This document shows, in pieces, positions 1-8,180 of a DNA stretch of 60,449 bases. This DNA is from Chloroflexota bacterium. GTDB taxonomy: Bacteria > Chloroflexota > Chloroflexia > Thermomicrobiales > JADLAZ01. Position numbers and translations under genes: made by a program. The notes beneath the pieces were generated by a model. The model was given only the letters and a program-made list of their open reading frames with translations. It ran no database searches and was not told the origin of the DNA. The stretch lies in assembly GCA_020849725.1 (NCBI GenBank), contig JADLAZ010000232.1, positions 1 through 60,449 on the forward strand, in the 5' to 3' direction. The first letter of the stretch is position 1. Each line of letters opens with the position of its first letter.

Positions 1-2
1 GG

Positions 3-86
3 CGACCCCAGCAGGCGGCCACCGTCCGCGATTGGCTCGCCGCCCATCCCGGCCGCGTCGCTCTCCCCCAGGAGGTCGCCGCTTGA
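3..86 (+). CDS. C-terminal end of an unidentified ORF (27 residues)
   Basis: An open frame enters from the left edge and ends in TGA at 84-86. The visible tail contains VRDWLAAHPGR and ends in QEVAA. It is too short to assign. Because the neighbouring DNA is transposon debris, it may be another IS fragment or a chance frame; the opposite strand is also open here. Confidence 0.2.
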   Translation, partial: RPQQAATVRDWLAAHPGRVALPQEVAA

Positions 87-126
87 TGTTGTTCTCACCG
101 CTCACTGCCCTTAAGTTCGCGCCTAT

Positions 127-219
127 GACGCCCATCCCCGCCCGAGCGGCGGCCCGGTCCTGAGTTCTGCCTTTGGCGCGTTCCTTCATGTAGAGTCGTA
201 CCTCCGCGTCGGTTTTCAT
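127..219 (-). pseudogene. istA: IS21-family istA, N-terminal stub
   Basis: Read on the - strand from ATG at 219, preceded by an AGGAGG ribosome site six bases upstream, the protein begins MKTDAEVRLYMKERAKGR and continues with an AAARAGM helix-turn-helix start. This is how one branch of IS21 IstA transposases begins (from memory of the family). The resemblance stops after about 31 residues, where the usual SVRTARKY-type continuation is replaced by unrelated sequence, so only the 5' tip of the gene survives. It is not the same subfamily as the fuller istA at 40.4-42.0 kb, whose N-terminus differs. Confidence 0.6.
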
Positions 220-307
220 GACGCCCTCCTGCTGGACGCCATGCTAGACCGGCCCTGCGGCGCTCGACTCCACCGGCAATTCTAGTTATCGCCGGCCGGC
301 AGACCTA

Positions 308-892
308 ATGATCCTTCAACAGGTGTTGGGGGAGCAGTTCAGCGGCACACTGGTGGCCGACTTCTACGCCGCCTATGATCACTACCCGGGGCTGAAGCAG
401 CGCTGCTGGGCGCACCTGCTGCGCGACATCGACGACCTGTGCCGGGCGCACCCCAAGGACGTTGGCCTGGCCGGCTGGGCGGCGGCGGTGCGGGCCGTGT
501 GGGCGCGGGCGCGCGGGGCCTGCCCGCTGCCGGCCGCGCGAGAGCACCAGCAGCGCGCCTTCGAGCGGGAACTGCTGGCGCTGTGCCAGCCGTATCTGGC
601 AGCCGAGGAGCAGCCGCCGCAGGCGGTGCTGTGTCGGCGCATCGAGAAGTACCTGAGCGAGTTGTTCGTCTTCGTGGCCGACCCGCGCGTGCCGCCGACC
701 AACAACGCCGCTGAGCGCAGCCTGCGCCCGGCGGTGACGGCGCGCAAGATCAGCGGCGGCACGCGCGCACCGGCGGGAACCCAGACCAAGATGGCCCTGG
801 CGACGGTCTTCGGTACCTGGCGGGCGCGCGGCCTCAATCCCTTCGCCGAGTGCCTCCGCCTCCTCATCACCCCACTGCCCGCCCAAGTCTGA
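308..892 (+). pseudogene. IS66-family transposase (TnpC), C-terminal half
   Basis: The 194-residue frame carries the distal part of the IS66 DDE catalytic domain. FSGTLVADFYAAYDHYPGL contains the second catalytic Asp, RCWAHLLRDID follows, and NNAAERSLRP contains the catalytic Glu. The typical IS66 ending with TWRARGLNPF is also present. A complete TnpC is about 500 residues, so the N-terminal Zn-finger region and the first catalytic Asp are missing. A possible right terminal repeat lies at the stop codon. The matching N-terminal half of an IS66 element lies 15 kb away at 15.5-16.1 kb in the same orientation. Confidence 0.85.
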
Positions 893-902
893 ACTGTTAC
901 TG
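889..902 (+). repeat. Possible right terminal inverted repeat of IS66 remnant
   Basis: CTGAACTGTTACTG overlaps the stop of the IS66 C-terminal fragment. Its reverse complement resembles CGTATCCGTTCACGG at 15453-15467, just before the IS66 N-terminal fragment: nine of eleven core positions match (GTAxCxGTTCA). These would be the two outer ends of one type of IS66 element. Confidence 0.4.
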
Positions 903-916
903 AAGCCGTGCGGATC

Positions 917-945
917 TTGACATCGCGATCTGGCCGAAGTATAGT
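917..945 (+). promoter_or_regulatory. Sigma-70-type promoter of the gntR-like regulator
   Basis: TTGACA at 917-922 and TATAGT at 940-945 are separated by exactly 17 bases, close to the consensus housekeeping promoter. It lies about 120 bases upstream of the FCD-GntR start. It begins right after the IS66 remnant, so it may have been brought or exposed by the insertion. Confidence 0.6.
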
Positions 946-987
946 AGGCCAGACATCAGACCAGATGACATCAGTCCGTCACATCAG
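930..987 (+). promoter_or_regulatory. Candidate GntR operator: inverted repeat over the -10 plus three direct repeats
   Basis: CTGGCC (930-935) and GGCCAG (947-952) form an inverted repeat with an 11-base spacer that covers the -10 box. Directly downstream, ACATCAG occurs three times (953-959, 968-974, 981-987), spaced 15 and 13 bases. Such placement fits autoregulation by the adjacent FCD-GntR protein. The function is inferred from position only. Confidence 0.4.
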
Positions 988-1064
988 GATAACCATGCGT
1001 CAGCCGCTCGCATGCGTCGGTGTTCGGCGTGCCCCTGTGGGGCGGCGCTCTCGCGAGGGATGCC

Positions 1065-1811
1065 ATGTTCGAGTCGCGCCACCTGGCCCCGATCCCGCGC
1101 ACGACCGTCACCGCGGAGATCAGCAAGCGGCTGCTCGCGCTGGTCCTGGAAGAGGGCCTGCGCCCCGGCGACAAGCTCCCGTCCGAACGGGCGCTCATGA
1201 CCCGTCTGGCCGTCGGCCGCTCCTCCCTGCGCGAGGCCATCAAGGCGCTCAGCGCGCTCGGGCTGGTGCGCATCGCGCCAGGCGTGGGCGCCTTCGTCAG
1301 CGCCGGCGACATCGCCGCCCTGGCTCGGCCGCTCTCCTGGAGCCTCCTCATGAGCGAGCAGAGCGCGCACGAGGTGATCGAGGCGCGCCGGACGATCGAG
1401 ACCGAGATGGCCGGGTTGGCGGCTGAGCGGGCGACCGCTGCCGACCTGAGCGCCATCGCCAAGCACCTGGAGGCGATGCGCGCCAGCGTGCGCCACGCCG
1501 AGGAGTTCAGTCGACACGACGTCGCTTTCCATCTGGCGATCGCGAGCGCGGCGCGCAATCAGGTGTTGCTCCACATCCTCACCGCCCTGCGCGGCCTGCT
1601 CCACATCTGGATCGTTCGGGTCCAGACCAGCTTCGCCGACCCGCAACAGGGCTTCGCGGGCCATGAGCCCATCTACCTGGCGATCCGCGAGCACGACGCC
1701 GCCGCCGCGCGGCAAGCGATGACGGCGCATCTGAACGCGGCCGGCGCCCAACTCCTCACGCTCGTTGCCGACGCGCTGGATGGCGACCGGCTCGCCCATG
1801 CGACCCCGTGA
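1065..1811 (+). CDS. FCD-type (FadR subfamily) GntR transcriptional regulator
   Basis: A 248-residue regulator. Residues 12-78 form the GntR winged helix-turn-helix (LRPGDKLPSERALMTRLAVGR, then REAIKALSALGLV). Residues 100-235 are the all-helical FCD effector domain with a plausible metal site of Asp152, His156, His200 and His222. FCD-GntR proteins usually sense sugar acids or organic acids and repress adjacent catabolic genes. ATG 1065 is chosen because GAGGGA lies just upstream; an upstream ATG at 1020 adds 15 non-conserved residues. It probably controls the transporter/dehydrogenase operon starting at 1973, which it precedes in the same orientation. The ligand is unknown. Confidence 0.88.
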   Translation: MFESRHLAPIPRTTVTAEISKRLLALVLEEGLRPGDKLPSERALMTRLAVGRSSLREAIKALSALGLVRIAPGVGAFVSAGDIAALARPLSWSLLMSEQSAHEVIEARRTIETEMAGLAAERATAADLSAIAKHLEAMRASVRHAEEFSRHDVAFHLAIASAARNQVLLHILTALRGLLHIWIVRVQTSFADPQQGFAGHEPIYLAIREHDAAAARQAMTAHLNAAGAQLLTLVADALDGDRLAHATP

Positions 1812-1972
1812 GGCGCCGCCGGCCTGGTCGGATCGCGACCCGGCGTGCGCCGAGAGTCTGTTAACTCCGTGATCTAGCCACGCGACAGGAGGTGATGGCC
1901 AGCAGGCAAGGTCGAGGCCACCAGCACGTGACGGCTTCCGACGCTCAGTTGATTAGGAAGGAGACGAGACAG

Positions 1973-3637
1973 ATGACGCCTCAGCCTCACCCGCGCGCGG
2001 TCTCACGGCGGTCCCTGCTCCAGATCGGCATCGGGTCGGTCGCGCTCCCGCTCCTGGCCGCCTGCGGCGTGGCGGCCACGCCCACCGCGGCGCCCGCCAA
2101 GCCGGCCGCCGAGCCGACCAAACCGGCGGTAGCCCCGGCCGCCACGCCGACCACCGCCGCGGCGGCAGCCAAGCCGGCCGCCGAGCCGACGAAGCCGGCG
2201 GCGGCCCCGGCCGCGACGAGCGCGCCGGCCCCGGCCGCCGGCGCCACGACCTACAGCCCGTCGACCCAGAAAGCGATCGACGAAGCTAAGAAGTTCAAGG
2301 GCGAGACGGTCACCGTCGCCTGGGAGAGCGGCCTGCAGGCCCAGGATCCGCTCCTGTTCAGCGGCCCGAAGTTCGAGGAGTTGACCGGCGTCAAGGTCAA
2401 GGTCGTCGAGATGACCGGCGGCAACGAGAGCTTCTCCAAGCTGATGGCCGAGCACCTCGCCGGCAGCAGCGCCATCGACTGCGCCGGCATCCAGCCAGCC
2501 TGGCTGCCGGACATGGTGTCAGCCAACGCGCTGCTTCCAATCGACGACTACATCAAGCGATGGCTCGACCCGAAGGTGCTCGACGACTACCTGCCAATCT
2601 ACAAGGCGATCGCCACCTGGGATGGCAAGATCTATGGCTTCTTCGACGACGGCGACGCCCTGGTCTGGTACTACCGCAAGGACCTGTTCGAGGACCCGAA
2701 GACCCAGGCTGACTTCAAGAGCAAGTACGGCCGCGATCTCGGCACGCCCAAGACCTACGACTTCCAGCAGTACGTCGACGCCGCCACCTTCTTGACCGAG
2801 CAGGGCAAGGGCAAGTTCCACGGCGTCGGCCTGCTCAACGCCGGCGCCAGTTGGGCCTGGTTCCAGGCCTGGTTCCGGATGAACGGCGGCCAGTTCTTCG
2901 ACCCGGAGACGATGAAGCCCGGCATCAACAGCCCGGCCGCCATCAAGACGATGGAGAACATCCTCCTGGCGCGCAAGGCGATGCCACCCGGCGCCGAGCA
3001 ACTCGACGCCGTGTCCCTGTTCACCGCCTACCTGTCCGGGCAACTGGCGATGACCAGCTTCTGGGCGCCGCTGGGCCGCTGGGCCGAGGGCTACGGCGGC
3101 CGGCCGAAGCAGCTCTCGTTCGTGCCGGAGACGCAGGTGGCCGGCAAGACCGGCTACGCGCCGCTGCCCGGCGGCTACACCGAGATGGCCGGCGGCTTCT
3201 ACCTGAGCGTCCTGAGCAACAGCAAGAAGAAGGACCTGGCCTACGCCTACATCCAGTGGATGACCAGCCCCGAGGTCAGTCTGGAGCGGGTGATGCTGCC
3301 GTATGCTCTGCGTGACCCGTACCGCATCAGCCACATCGAGTCGCCGCTCTTCCGCAAGGCCTGGGCGAACGCGTCCGACTACCTCGACACGCTCAAGCTG
3401 CTCGGCTCGGGCAAGGCCTTCCTCGACATGATCATGCCGGGCTACTCCGAGTACAGCCAGGCCTATGCCGAGGCGCAGACGGCCATCCTCAGCGGCAAGG
3501 ACATCAAGGGTAGTCTGGACGAGACGGCGGCCAAGTGGGAGAAAACGACCGATCGGCTCGGTCGCGACAAACAGCAGAAGGCGTACCGGAACTACCTGGC
3601 CATGCCTGGCTCGACGCTCCAGTCGCTCACGCGCTGA
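1973..3637 (+). CDS. ABC transporter sugar-binding lipoprotein (family 1 solute-binding)
   Basis: A 554-residue extracellular binding protein. The N-terminus has a twin-arginine-like motif (SRRSLL, residues 11-16) and a lipobox LLAAC with Cys31, so it should be a membrane-anchored lipoprotein. Residues 35-95 form an Ala/Pro/Thr/Lys linker typical of Chloroflexota binding proteins. The rest matches the carbohydrate-binding MalE/UgpB fold. ATG 1973 is chosen over the ATG at 1892 because it follows an AGGAAGGAG site and puts the signal peptide at the N-terminus. It heads an operon with two permease genes. The substrate cannot be read from the sequence; neighbouring dehydrogenases suggest a sugar or sugar acid. 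Confidence 0.9.
   Translation: MTPQPHPRAVSRRSLLQIGIGSVALPLLAACGVAATPTAAPAKPAAEPTKPAVAPAATPTTAAAAAKPAAEPTKPAAAPAATSAPAPAAGATTYSPSTQKAIDEAKKFKGETVTVAWESGLQAQDPLLFSGPKFEELTGVKVKVVEMTGGNESFSKLMAEHLAGSSAIDCAGIQPAWLPDMVSANALLPIDDYIKRWLDPKVLDDYLPIYKAIATWDGKIYGFFDDGDALVWYYRKDLFEDPKTQADFKSKYGRDLGTPKTYDFQQYVDAATFLTEQGKGKFHGVGLLNAGASWAWFQAWFRMNGGQFFDPETMKPGINSPAAIKTMENILLARKAMPPGAEQLDAVSLFTAYLSGQLAMTSFWAPLGRWAEGYGGRPKQLSFVPETQVAGKTGYAPLPGGYTEMAGGFYLSVLSNSKKKDLAYAYIQWMTSPEVSLERVMLPYALRDPYRISHIESPLFRKAWANASDYLDTLKLLGSGKAFLDMIMPGYSEYSQAYAEAQTAILSGKDIKGSLDETAAKWEKTTDRLGRDKQQKAYRNYLAMPGSTLQSLTR
2096..2201 (+). repeat. Two 34-bp direct repeats in the lipoprotein linker
   Basis: Positions 2096-2129 and 2168-2201 are near-identical, with two mismatches. 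They encode AKPAAEPTKPA twice. They lie in frame (72-base offset), so copy-number change would lengthen or shorten the linker without breaking the gene. Confidence 0.7.
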
Positions 3638-3672
3638 GCCAGCCGACGCCCAGCCGGGCGAGGAGGTCCGCC

Positions 3673-4590
3673 ATGGGTGACACCCGCTCGATCTCGGCCG
3701 CCGGGGTACGCCTGCGCCCCGGCTGGCTGGGCGGTTGGCTGACCGGCGCCACGCTCTTCGTGCTGCCCTGCGTGCTGCTGATCCTGGCGGTGACGATCTT
3801 CCCCAGCCTGTGGGCCTTCGGCCTGAGCTTCTTCCGCTGGGACCTTCAGGTCGAGGACCACTCATTCATCGGCCTGGGCAACTACCTGGCGGTGCTGACC
3901 GACCCGCTCACCTGGAACGCCGTGCGCTTCACGCTGACGATGGCGGTGCTCACCGTCGTCGTCGACCTGGTCGCCGGCATGACGCTCGCGCTCACGCTGG
4001 CCGAGGAGTTGCCTGGCAAGCGGCTTTTTATGGCGATCTTTCTGCTGCCGATCATGGTCTCGCCGGTGGTGGCCGGCTACGGCTGGCGGATGCTGTTTGA
4101 CACCCGCCTCGGCGCGATCAACCACCTCATCTCCCTCGTGCGCGGCGAGCCGACCTTCATCCCCTGGCTCAACGACCCGACGCTGGCGCTCATCGCCGTC
4201 CTGTGCGTCAACGTCTGGCAATCGACGCCGTTCATGTTCATGATCCTGCTGGCCGGGCTGAGCGCCGTCGAGCCGGACCTGTACGAGGCAGCCGGCATCG
4301 ACGGCGCCAATGCCTGGCAGCGCTTCTGGCGGATCACCATCCCGGTCATCCGGCCGGTGCTGCTGGTCGCCGTCCTCTTCCGCGTCATCGGCGCGCTGAA
4401 CATGTTCGGCGAGGTCTTCGTCATCACGCAGGGGGGGCCGGGGACGTCCACTCAGACGATCGCCTGGCACATCTTCCAGCAGGGCTTCCGCAACTTCCGC
4501 TGGGGCTACACTGCCGCCGCCTCGTTCCTCTTTCTCGCTGGCGCGGCGCTGCTCGTCGGGCTCCTCTTGCAGCGGGTTCGGGAGACGTAA
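3673..4590 (+). CDS. ABC sugar transporter permease (MalF/UgpA type)
   Basis: A 305-residue inner-membrane permease with about six hydrophobic segments. The EAA loop that docks the ATPase reads YEAAGIDGANAWQRFWRITIP (about residues 202-222). ATG 3673 follows a perfect AGGAGG six bases upstream; the longer frame from 3535 overlaps the binding-protein gene and is not used. It forms the transporter with the lipoprotein gene 35 bases upstream and the second permease downstream. No ATP-binding subunit is encoded nearby, so a shared MsmX-like ATPase elsewhere is likely. Confidence 0.9.
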   Translation: MGDTRSISAAGVRLRPGWLGGWLTGATLFVLPCVLLILAVTIFPSLWAFGLSFFRWDLQVEDHSFIGLGNYLAVLTDPLTWNAVRFTLTMAVLTVVVDLVAGMTLALTLAEELPGKRLFMAIFLLPIMVSPVVAGYGWRMLFDTRLGAINHLISLVRGEPTFIPWLNDPTLALIAVLCVNVWQSTPFMFMILLAGLSAVEPDLYEAAGIDGANAWQRFWRITIPVIRPVLLVAVLFRVIGALNMFGEVFVITQGGPGTSTQTIAWHIFQQGFRNFRWGYTAAASFLFLAGAALLVGLLLQRVRET

Positions 4591-4664
4591 CGTCGCCGCG
4601 CTTGGGTGCGGCCTTGTCGTCCCGCTCAGGCGATCAATCCACTCACCGCAGGAGGGCCTTGCCG

Positions 4665-5555
4665 ATGACCGCCGCGACGCCGCCCCGAGCGACACTCCGG
4701 GAGGCGCCCGCCACTGTCGGGCACCTCCGGCGCGCCCGGCTGCGCCCGGGACTGATCTTCAAGTACCTCTACCTCTGCCTGTTCTCGCTATTCTTCTTGT
4801 TCCCGATCTACTGGATGCTCATCAATGCCTTCAAGCTACCGCGCGACATCCTGATCTATCCGCCGGTGTGGGTGCCGAGCGAGCTGACGCTGGAGAACTT
4901 CGACGTCGCCGTCACCCGCTACGCCGGCCTGCGGGCGCTGACGAACAGCTTGGTCGCCGCCGGCGGCTCGACGGTGCTGGCGCTGGTGGTCGGCACGCTG
5001 GCTGGCTACAGCATGGCCCGCTTCAACACCGGCGGCCGCCAGCTCTCCTTCTGGTTGCTAACCCAGCGCATGATCCCGGCCGTCTCGCTGATCTTTCCCA
5101 GCTTCCTCCTCTTCAAGGAGATCGGCTGGATCGACACACCGCAGGCGCTCATCGCGCTCTACGCCGTCGCGGCGCTGCCGTTCACCGTCTGGATGACGCG
5201 CGGCTACATCGTCGAGATCCCCCATGAGGTCGAGGAGAGTGCGCTCGTCGACGGGTGCAATCGGCTCCAGGTACTGTGGCGCATCACGCTGCCGCTGGCG
5301 GCGCCCGGCCTGGCCGCCACCGCCATCTTCGTCTTCGTCTTCGGCTGGACCGAGTTCCTGTTCGCCGCCATCCTCGCCCGCACCGAGATGATGACCTTGC
5401 CGGTCGTCATCTCCAGCTTCTACGGCACCCAGGCGTCGATCTACGGCGTCGCCTCGGCGCTGGCGCTGATGGCGATGGTGCCGGTCTTCATTCTGGCGCT
5501 AGCAATGCAGCGCCACCTCGTCCGCGGGCTGACGCTCGGGGCGGTCAAGGGCTGA
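4665..5555 (+). CDS. ABC sugar transporter permease (MalG/UgpE type)
   Basis: A 296-residue permease. After a cytoplasmic N-terminus the first membrane helix reads YLCLFSLFFLFPIYWML, and the EAA-type loop is EESALVDGCNRLQVLWRITLP. The C-terminus LVRGLTLGAVKG is typical of MalG-type subunits. ATG 4665 follows GGAGGG with good spacing. It pairs with the permease at 3673 and is the last transport gene of the operon. A strong hairpin immediately follows its stop, before the enzyme genes. Confidence 0.9.
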   Translation: MTAATPPRATLREAPATVGHLRRARLRPGLIFKYLYLCLFSLFFLFPIYWMLINAFKLPRDILIYPPVWVPSELTLENFDVAVTRYAGLRALTNSLVAAGGSTVLALVVGTLAGYSMARFNTGGRQLSFWLLTQRMIPAVSLIFPSFLLFKEIGWIDTPQALIALYAVAALPFTVWMTRGYIVEIPHEVEESALVDGCNRLQVLWRITLPLAAPGLAATAIFVFVFGWTEFLFAAILARTEMMTLPVVISSFYGTQASIYGVASALALMAMVPVFILALAMQRHLVRGLTLGAVKG

Positions 5556-5556
5556 T

Positions 5557-5580
5557 GGCTCCGCCGGCGCCGGCGGAGCC
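5557..5580. terminator. 24-bp perfect palindrome between transport and enzyme genes
   Basis: Positions 5557-5568 and 5569-5580 are exact reverse complements (GGCTCCGCCGGC and its complement), starting two bases after the permease stop. There is no T-run. It could be a partial terminator or an mRNA-stability hairpin that lowers expression of, or separates, the downstream SDR-amidohydrolase-dehydrogenase genes. Confidence 0.45.
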
Positions 5581-5603
5581 ACGCGGAGAAAGGACTCGGC
5601 AGC

Positions 5604-6344
5604 ATGGGCGATCTGGCGGGGAAGGTGGCGGTCGTGACGGGCGCCAGCAGCGGCATCGGGCGTGGCATCGCGCGCGGCCTGGCGCGTGCTGGGGCGGCGG
5701 TAGTCATCGCCGCCCGCCGGTCGGGCGAGTTGGCCGCCGTCGAGCGCGAGTTGACCGGGGCCGGCAGCGAGGCGCTGGCCGTCCTCACGGACGTCACCGA
5801 CGAGGGGCAGGTCGCGCGGCTGTTCGAGCAGGCGCTGGCGCGCTTCGGCCGGGTTGATATCCTGGTGAATAATGCCGGCGCCTTCGGCGGCGGCCCGATC
5901 GACCAGTTGAGCCTGGAGGGGTGGCAGTGTGTCATCGCCACCAATCTAACCGGCCCCTTCCTGTGCACGCGGGCGGTGTTCCCGACTATGAAGCGTCAGG
6001 GGGGCGGCCGGATCATCAACATCGGCAGCATCTCGGCCCAACGCGTCCGGCCCGGCTCGGCCGCCTACTCGGCCAGCAAGCACGGCATCTGGGGCCTGAC
6101 CCAGGTGACGGCGCTGGAGGGCCGCGCGCACGGCATCGCCTGCGGCTGCCTCCACCCCGGCAACACGCATGTCGAGCGGCTCGAGCAGGGAGGGGACCGG
6201 ACGCTGGACCCGCCCACCGAGCCGTTCATGACCGTCGACGAGATCGCGGCGGCGGCGGTCTACATGGCCACCCAGCCGCCGCATGTCACTGTGCTGGAGG
6301 CGATCGTCATGCCCATGACCCAGCCGTACATCGGCCGCGGCTAG
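5604..6344 (+). CDS. Short-chain dehydrogenase/reductase (SDR)
   Basis: A 246-residue classical SDR. The cofactor motif TGASSGIG is at residues 12-19, NNAG at about 89, and the catalytic Ser plus YSASK follow in the second half. These enzymes oxidise or reduce hydroxyl/keto groups with NAD(P). ATG 5604 follows GAGAAAGG. It sits between the transporter and the amidohydrolase-like gene and is probably a catabolic step for the imported compound. The substrate is not predictable from sequence. Confidence 0.88.
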   Translation: MGDLAGKVAVVTGASSGIGRGIARGLARAGAAVVIAARRSGELAAVERELTGAGSEALAVLTDVTDEGQVARLFEQALARFGRVDILVNNAGAFGGGPIDQLSLEGWQCVIATNLTGPFLCTRAVFPTMKRQGGGRIINIGSISAQRVRPGSAAYSASKHGIWGLTQVTALEGRAHGIACGCLHPGNTHVERLEQGGDRTLDPPTEPFMTVDEIAAAAVYMATQPPHVTVLEAIVMPMTQPYIGRG

Positions 6345-6381
6345 GCCGGACCGTCTCCGAGGAGCCGAGGAGGAGCGATCG

Positions 6382-7137
6382 ATGCCAATGCCGACGATGG
6401 ACTTCGAGGCCTACCTGCCGAGCACCGCGCCGCCGGAGGAGCAGGCGCGCGCCCTGGCGGCAATCCTCGACAACGAGACGGCCGGCGGGATCGAGTACGC
6501 CGTGATCATGCCCTTCCCGATCCATCCCGACGGCCGGCTCGTCGAGCGTCCCGACAACCGCGCGCTGGCCGAGGCCGTCCGCCACGAGCGCCGCGTCCTG
6601 CCCTGCTGCCAGATCAACCCCAACTTCGGCGCCGAGAGCGTCCAGGAGCTGGAGACGGCGGCGACCGAGTGGGGCATGCGGATGCTCAAGCTGATGCCCA
6701 TCCTCTACACCTGTCCGCTCGACAGCCCCCGAACCTTTGCGATGATGGACAAGGCGCGCGAGCTGGGCCTGATCGTCAACATCCACTCCGGCGGCCACCT
6801 CTGCCACCCGCTGGAGATCGGCGCGCTCGCGCGCCGGTACCCAGAGACGCCGATCATCATGGACCACATGGGCTACCGCACCTGGCAGCGCGAGGCCCAC
6901 CTGGCGGCGCAGGCCAACCCCAACCTCTACCTGGGCACGACCGTCGCCGCGCACGAGCCGTCATTCGTGGCGCGGTCGGTCCAGGCGGTCGGCGCCGACC
7001 GCGTCATCTTCGGCTCGAACATGCCGCTGCTCTACGCCGACCTGGCCGCCGAGGCCATCCGCCGCCACGGTTTCGGCCGGGAAGTCGAGGCGTTGATCCT
7101 GGGCGGCAACCTGGCCCGGTTGTACGGGATGCTCTGA
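6382..7137 (+). CDS. Amidohydrolase-2-family TIM-barrel protein with altered metal site
   Basis: A 251-residue protein resembling amidohydrolase 2/2-pyrone-4,6-dicarboxylate lactonase-like hydrolases. The expected N-terminal His-x-His is DFEAYL (residues 7-12: Glu9 and Tyr11 in place of the two His). The final catalytic Asp of the FGSDMP-type motif is Asn213 (FGSNMP). Central histidines (NIHSGG and MDHMGY) are present. It therefore keeps the fold but probably lacks the usual metal chemistry; a non-metal enzyme or altered specificity is possible. ATG 6382 follows GAGGAGG. It lies 37 bases after the SDR and 11 bases before the dehydrogenase gene. Confidence 0.78.
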   Translation: MPMPTMDFEAYLPSTAPPEEQARALAAILDNETAGGIEYAVIMPFPIHPDGRLVERPDNRALAEAVRHERRVLPCCQINPNFGAESVQELETAATEWGMRMLKLMPILYTCPLDSPRTFAMMDKARELGLIVNIHSGGHLCHPLEIGALARRYPETPIIMDHMGYRTWQREAHLAAQANPNLYLGTTVAAHEPSFVARSVQAVGADRVIFGSNMPLLYADLAAEAIRRHGFGREVEALILGGNLARLYGML

Positions 7138-7148
7138 GGAGGGACAAC

Positions 7149-8180
7149 ATGGAGGCCCGATGCTGGAAGGTCGTCGCCGTCAACGTCCCCGACGGGTACG
7201 ATTTCGGCCCGCATCAGGAGGCGCTCGACCCGCTCGGCGTGACCATCGAGCGCGTCCGCGCCGTCGACGAGGCGACCTACGCGACGGCGGCGGCCGATGC
7301 CGACGTCGTCATCCCGATGCTCGCCCGCACGCCGCGCGCGGTCATCGAGCGGCTGGGGCGCTGTCGACTGATCCCCTCCGGCGGCATCGGCTATGACTCG
7401 ATCGACGCCGAGGCGGCGACGGATCACGGCATCCTGGTGACGAACATGGCCGACACCTTCACCGAGGATGTCGCCAACCACACCTGGATGCTGCTGCTGA
7501 TGGTCGCGCGGCGCGGCGTCTGGTTGCACGAGATGTCGGTGACCGGCCGCTGGCGGGAGGCGGCCGAGCAGCTCTTCCCGGTGATGCAACTCAGCGTCCC
7601 GCGCGTCACCGGCCAGACGCTCGGCCTGATCGCCTTCGGCGGCATCGCCCGCGCCGTGGCCCGGCGCGCCCAGGCGTTCGGCATGGCCTGCCTGGCCTAC
7701 GACCCGTACCTGCCGGACGCGGTCTTCGCCGGCGCGGGCGTCGAGCGGTCCGGCCTGGAGGAGGTCTGCCGGCGGGCGGACATCGTCTCCTGTCACCTGC
7801 CGCTGACGAAGGAGACGCGCCACGCCATCGGCGCCGACCACTTCCGGTGGATGAAACCCGGCGCGATCTTCCTCAACACCGGCCGCGGCAAGGTCGTCGA
7901 CGAGGCGGCGCTGATCGCCGCACTGTGGGAGGGGCGCCTCTTCGGCGCCGGGCTGGACGTGCTGGAGCAGGAGCCGCCCGACCCGGCCAACCCGCTGCTG
8001 TCCATGCCGAATGTCGTCATCTCGCCGCACATCGGGTCGGCCTCCGACGTCGCCTATCTCGAGCGCCGGCGGCTGATGGGGCGGCAAATCGCCGACGCGC
8101 TGAGCGGGCGCGTGCCGAAGGGGGTCGTCAATCCGTCGGTGCTCGACCGCTGGCGCGGCACGGGCGTCGCCGCCCGCTGA
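7149..8180 (+). CDS. D-2-hydroxyacid dehydrogenase (NAD-dependent)
   Basis: A 343-residue member of the D-isomer-specific 2-hydroxyacid dehydrogenase family, reducing 2-ketoacids or oxidising D-2-hydroxyacids. The catalytic trio is visible: Arg246 (NTGRGKVVDE), Glu275 (VLEQEP) and His294 (ISPHIG). The Rossmann loop, normally GxGxxG, reads AFGGIA at 162-167, so its first and last glycines are alanine, while the acidic residue that binds the ribose is preserved (AYDPY). ATG 7149 follows GAGGAGGG. It is the last gene of the first transporter operon; a long hairpin overlaps its stop codon. Confidence 0.87.
   Translation: MEARCWKVVAVNVPDGYDFGPHQEALDPLGVTIERVRAVDEATYATAAADADVVIPMLARTPRAVIERLGRCRLIPSGGIGYDSIDAEAATDHGILVTNMADTFTEDVANHTWMLLLMVARRGVWLHEMSVTGRWREAAEQLFPVMQLSVPRVTGQTLGLIAFGGIARAVARRAQAFGMACLAYDPYLPDAVFAGAGVERSGLEEVCRRADIVSCHLPLTKETRHAIGADHFRWMKPGAIFLNTGRGKVVDEAALIAALWEGRLFGAGLDVLEQEPPDPANPLLSMPNVVISPHIGSASDVAYLERRRLMGRQIADALSGRVPKGVVNPSVLDRWRGTGVAAR

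Noticed and set aside
305..886. Long - strand frame opposite the IS66 fragment
   Set aside because: A mirror of the coding strand in very GC-rich DNA; no family resemblance, and the + frame has clear IS66 motifs.
2003..3865. Long - strand frames opposite the first lipoprotein and permease
   Set aside because: Arg/Gly-rich low-complexity translations that only mirror the codon bias of the + strand genes.
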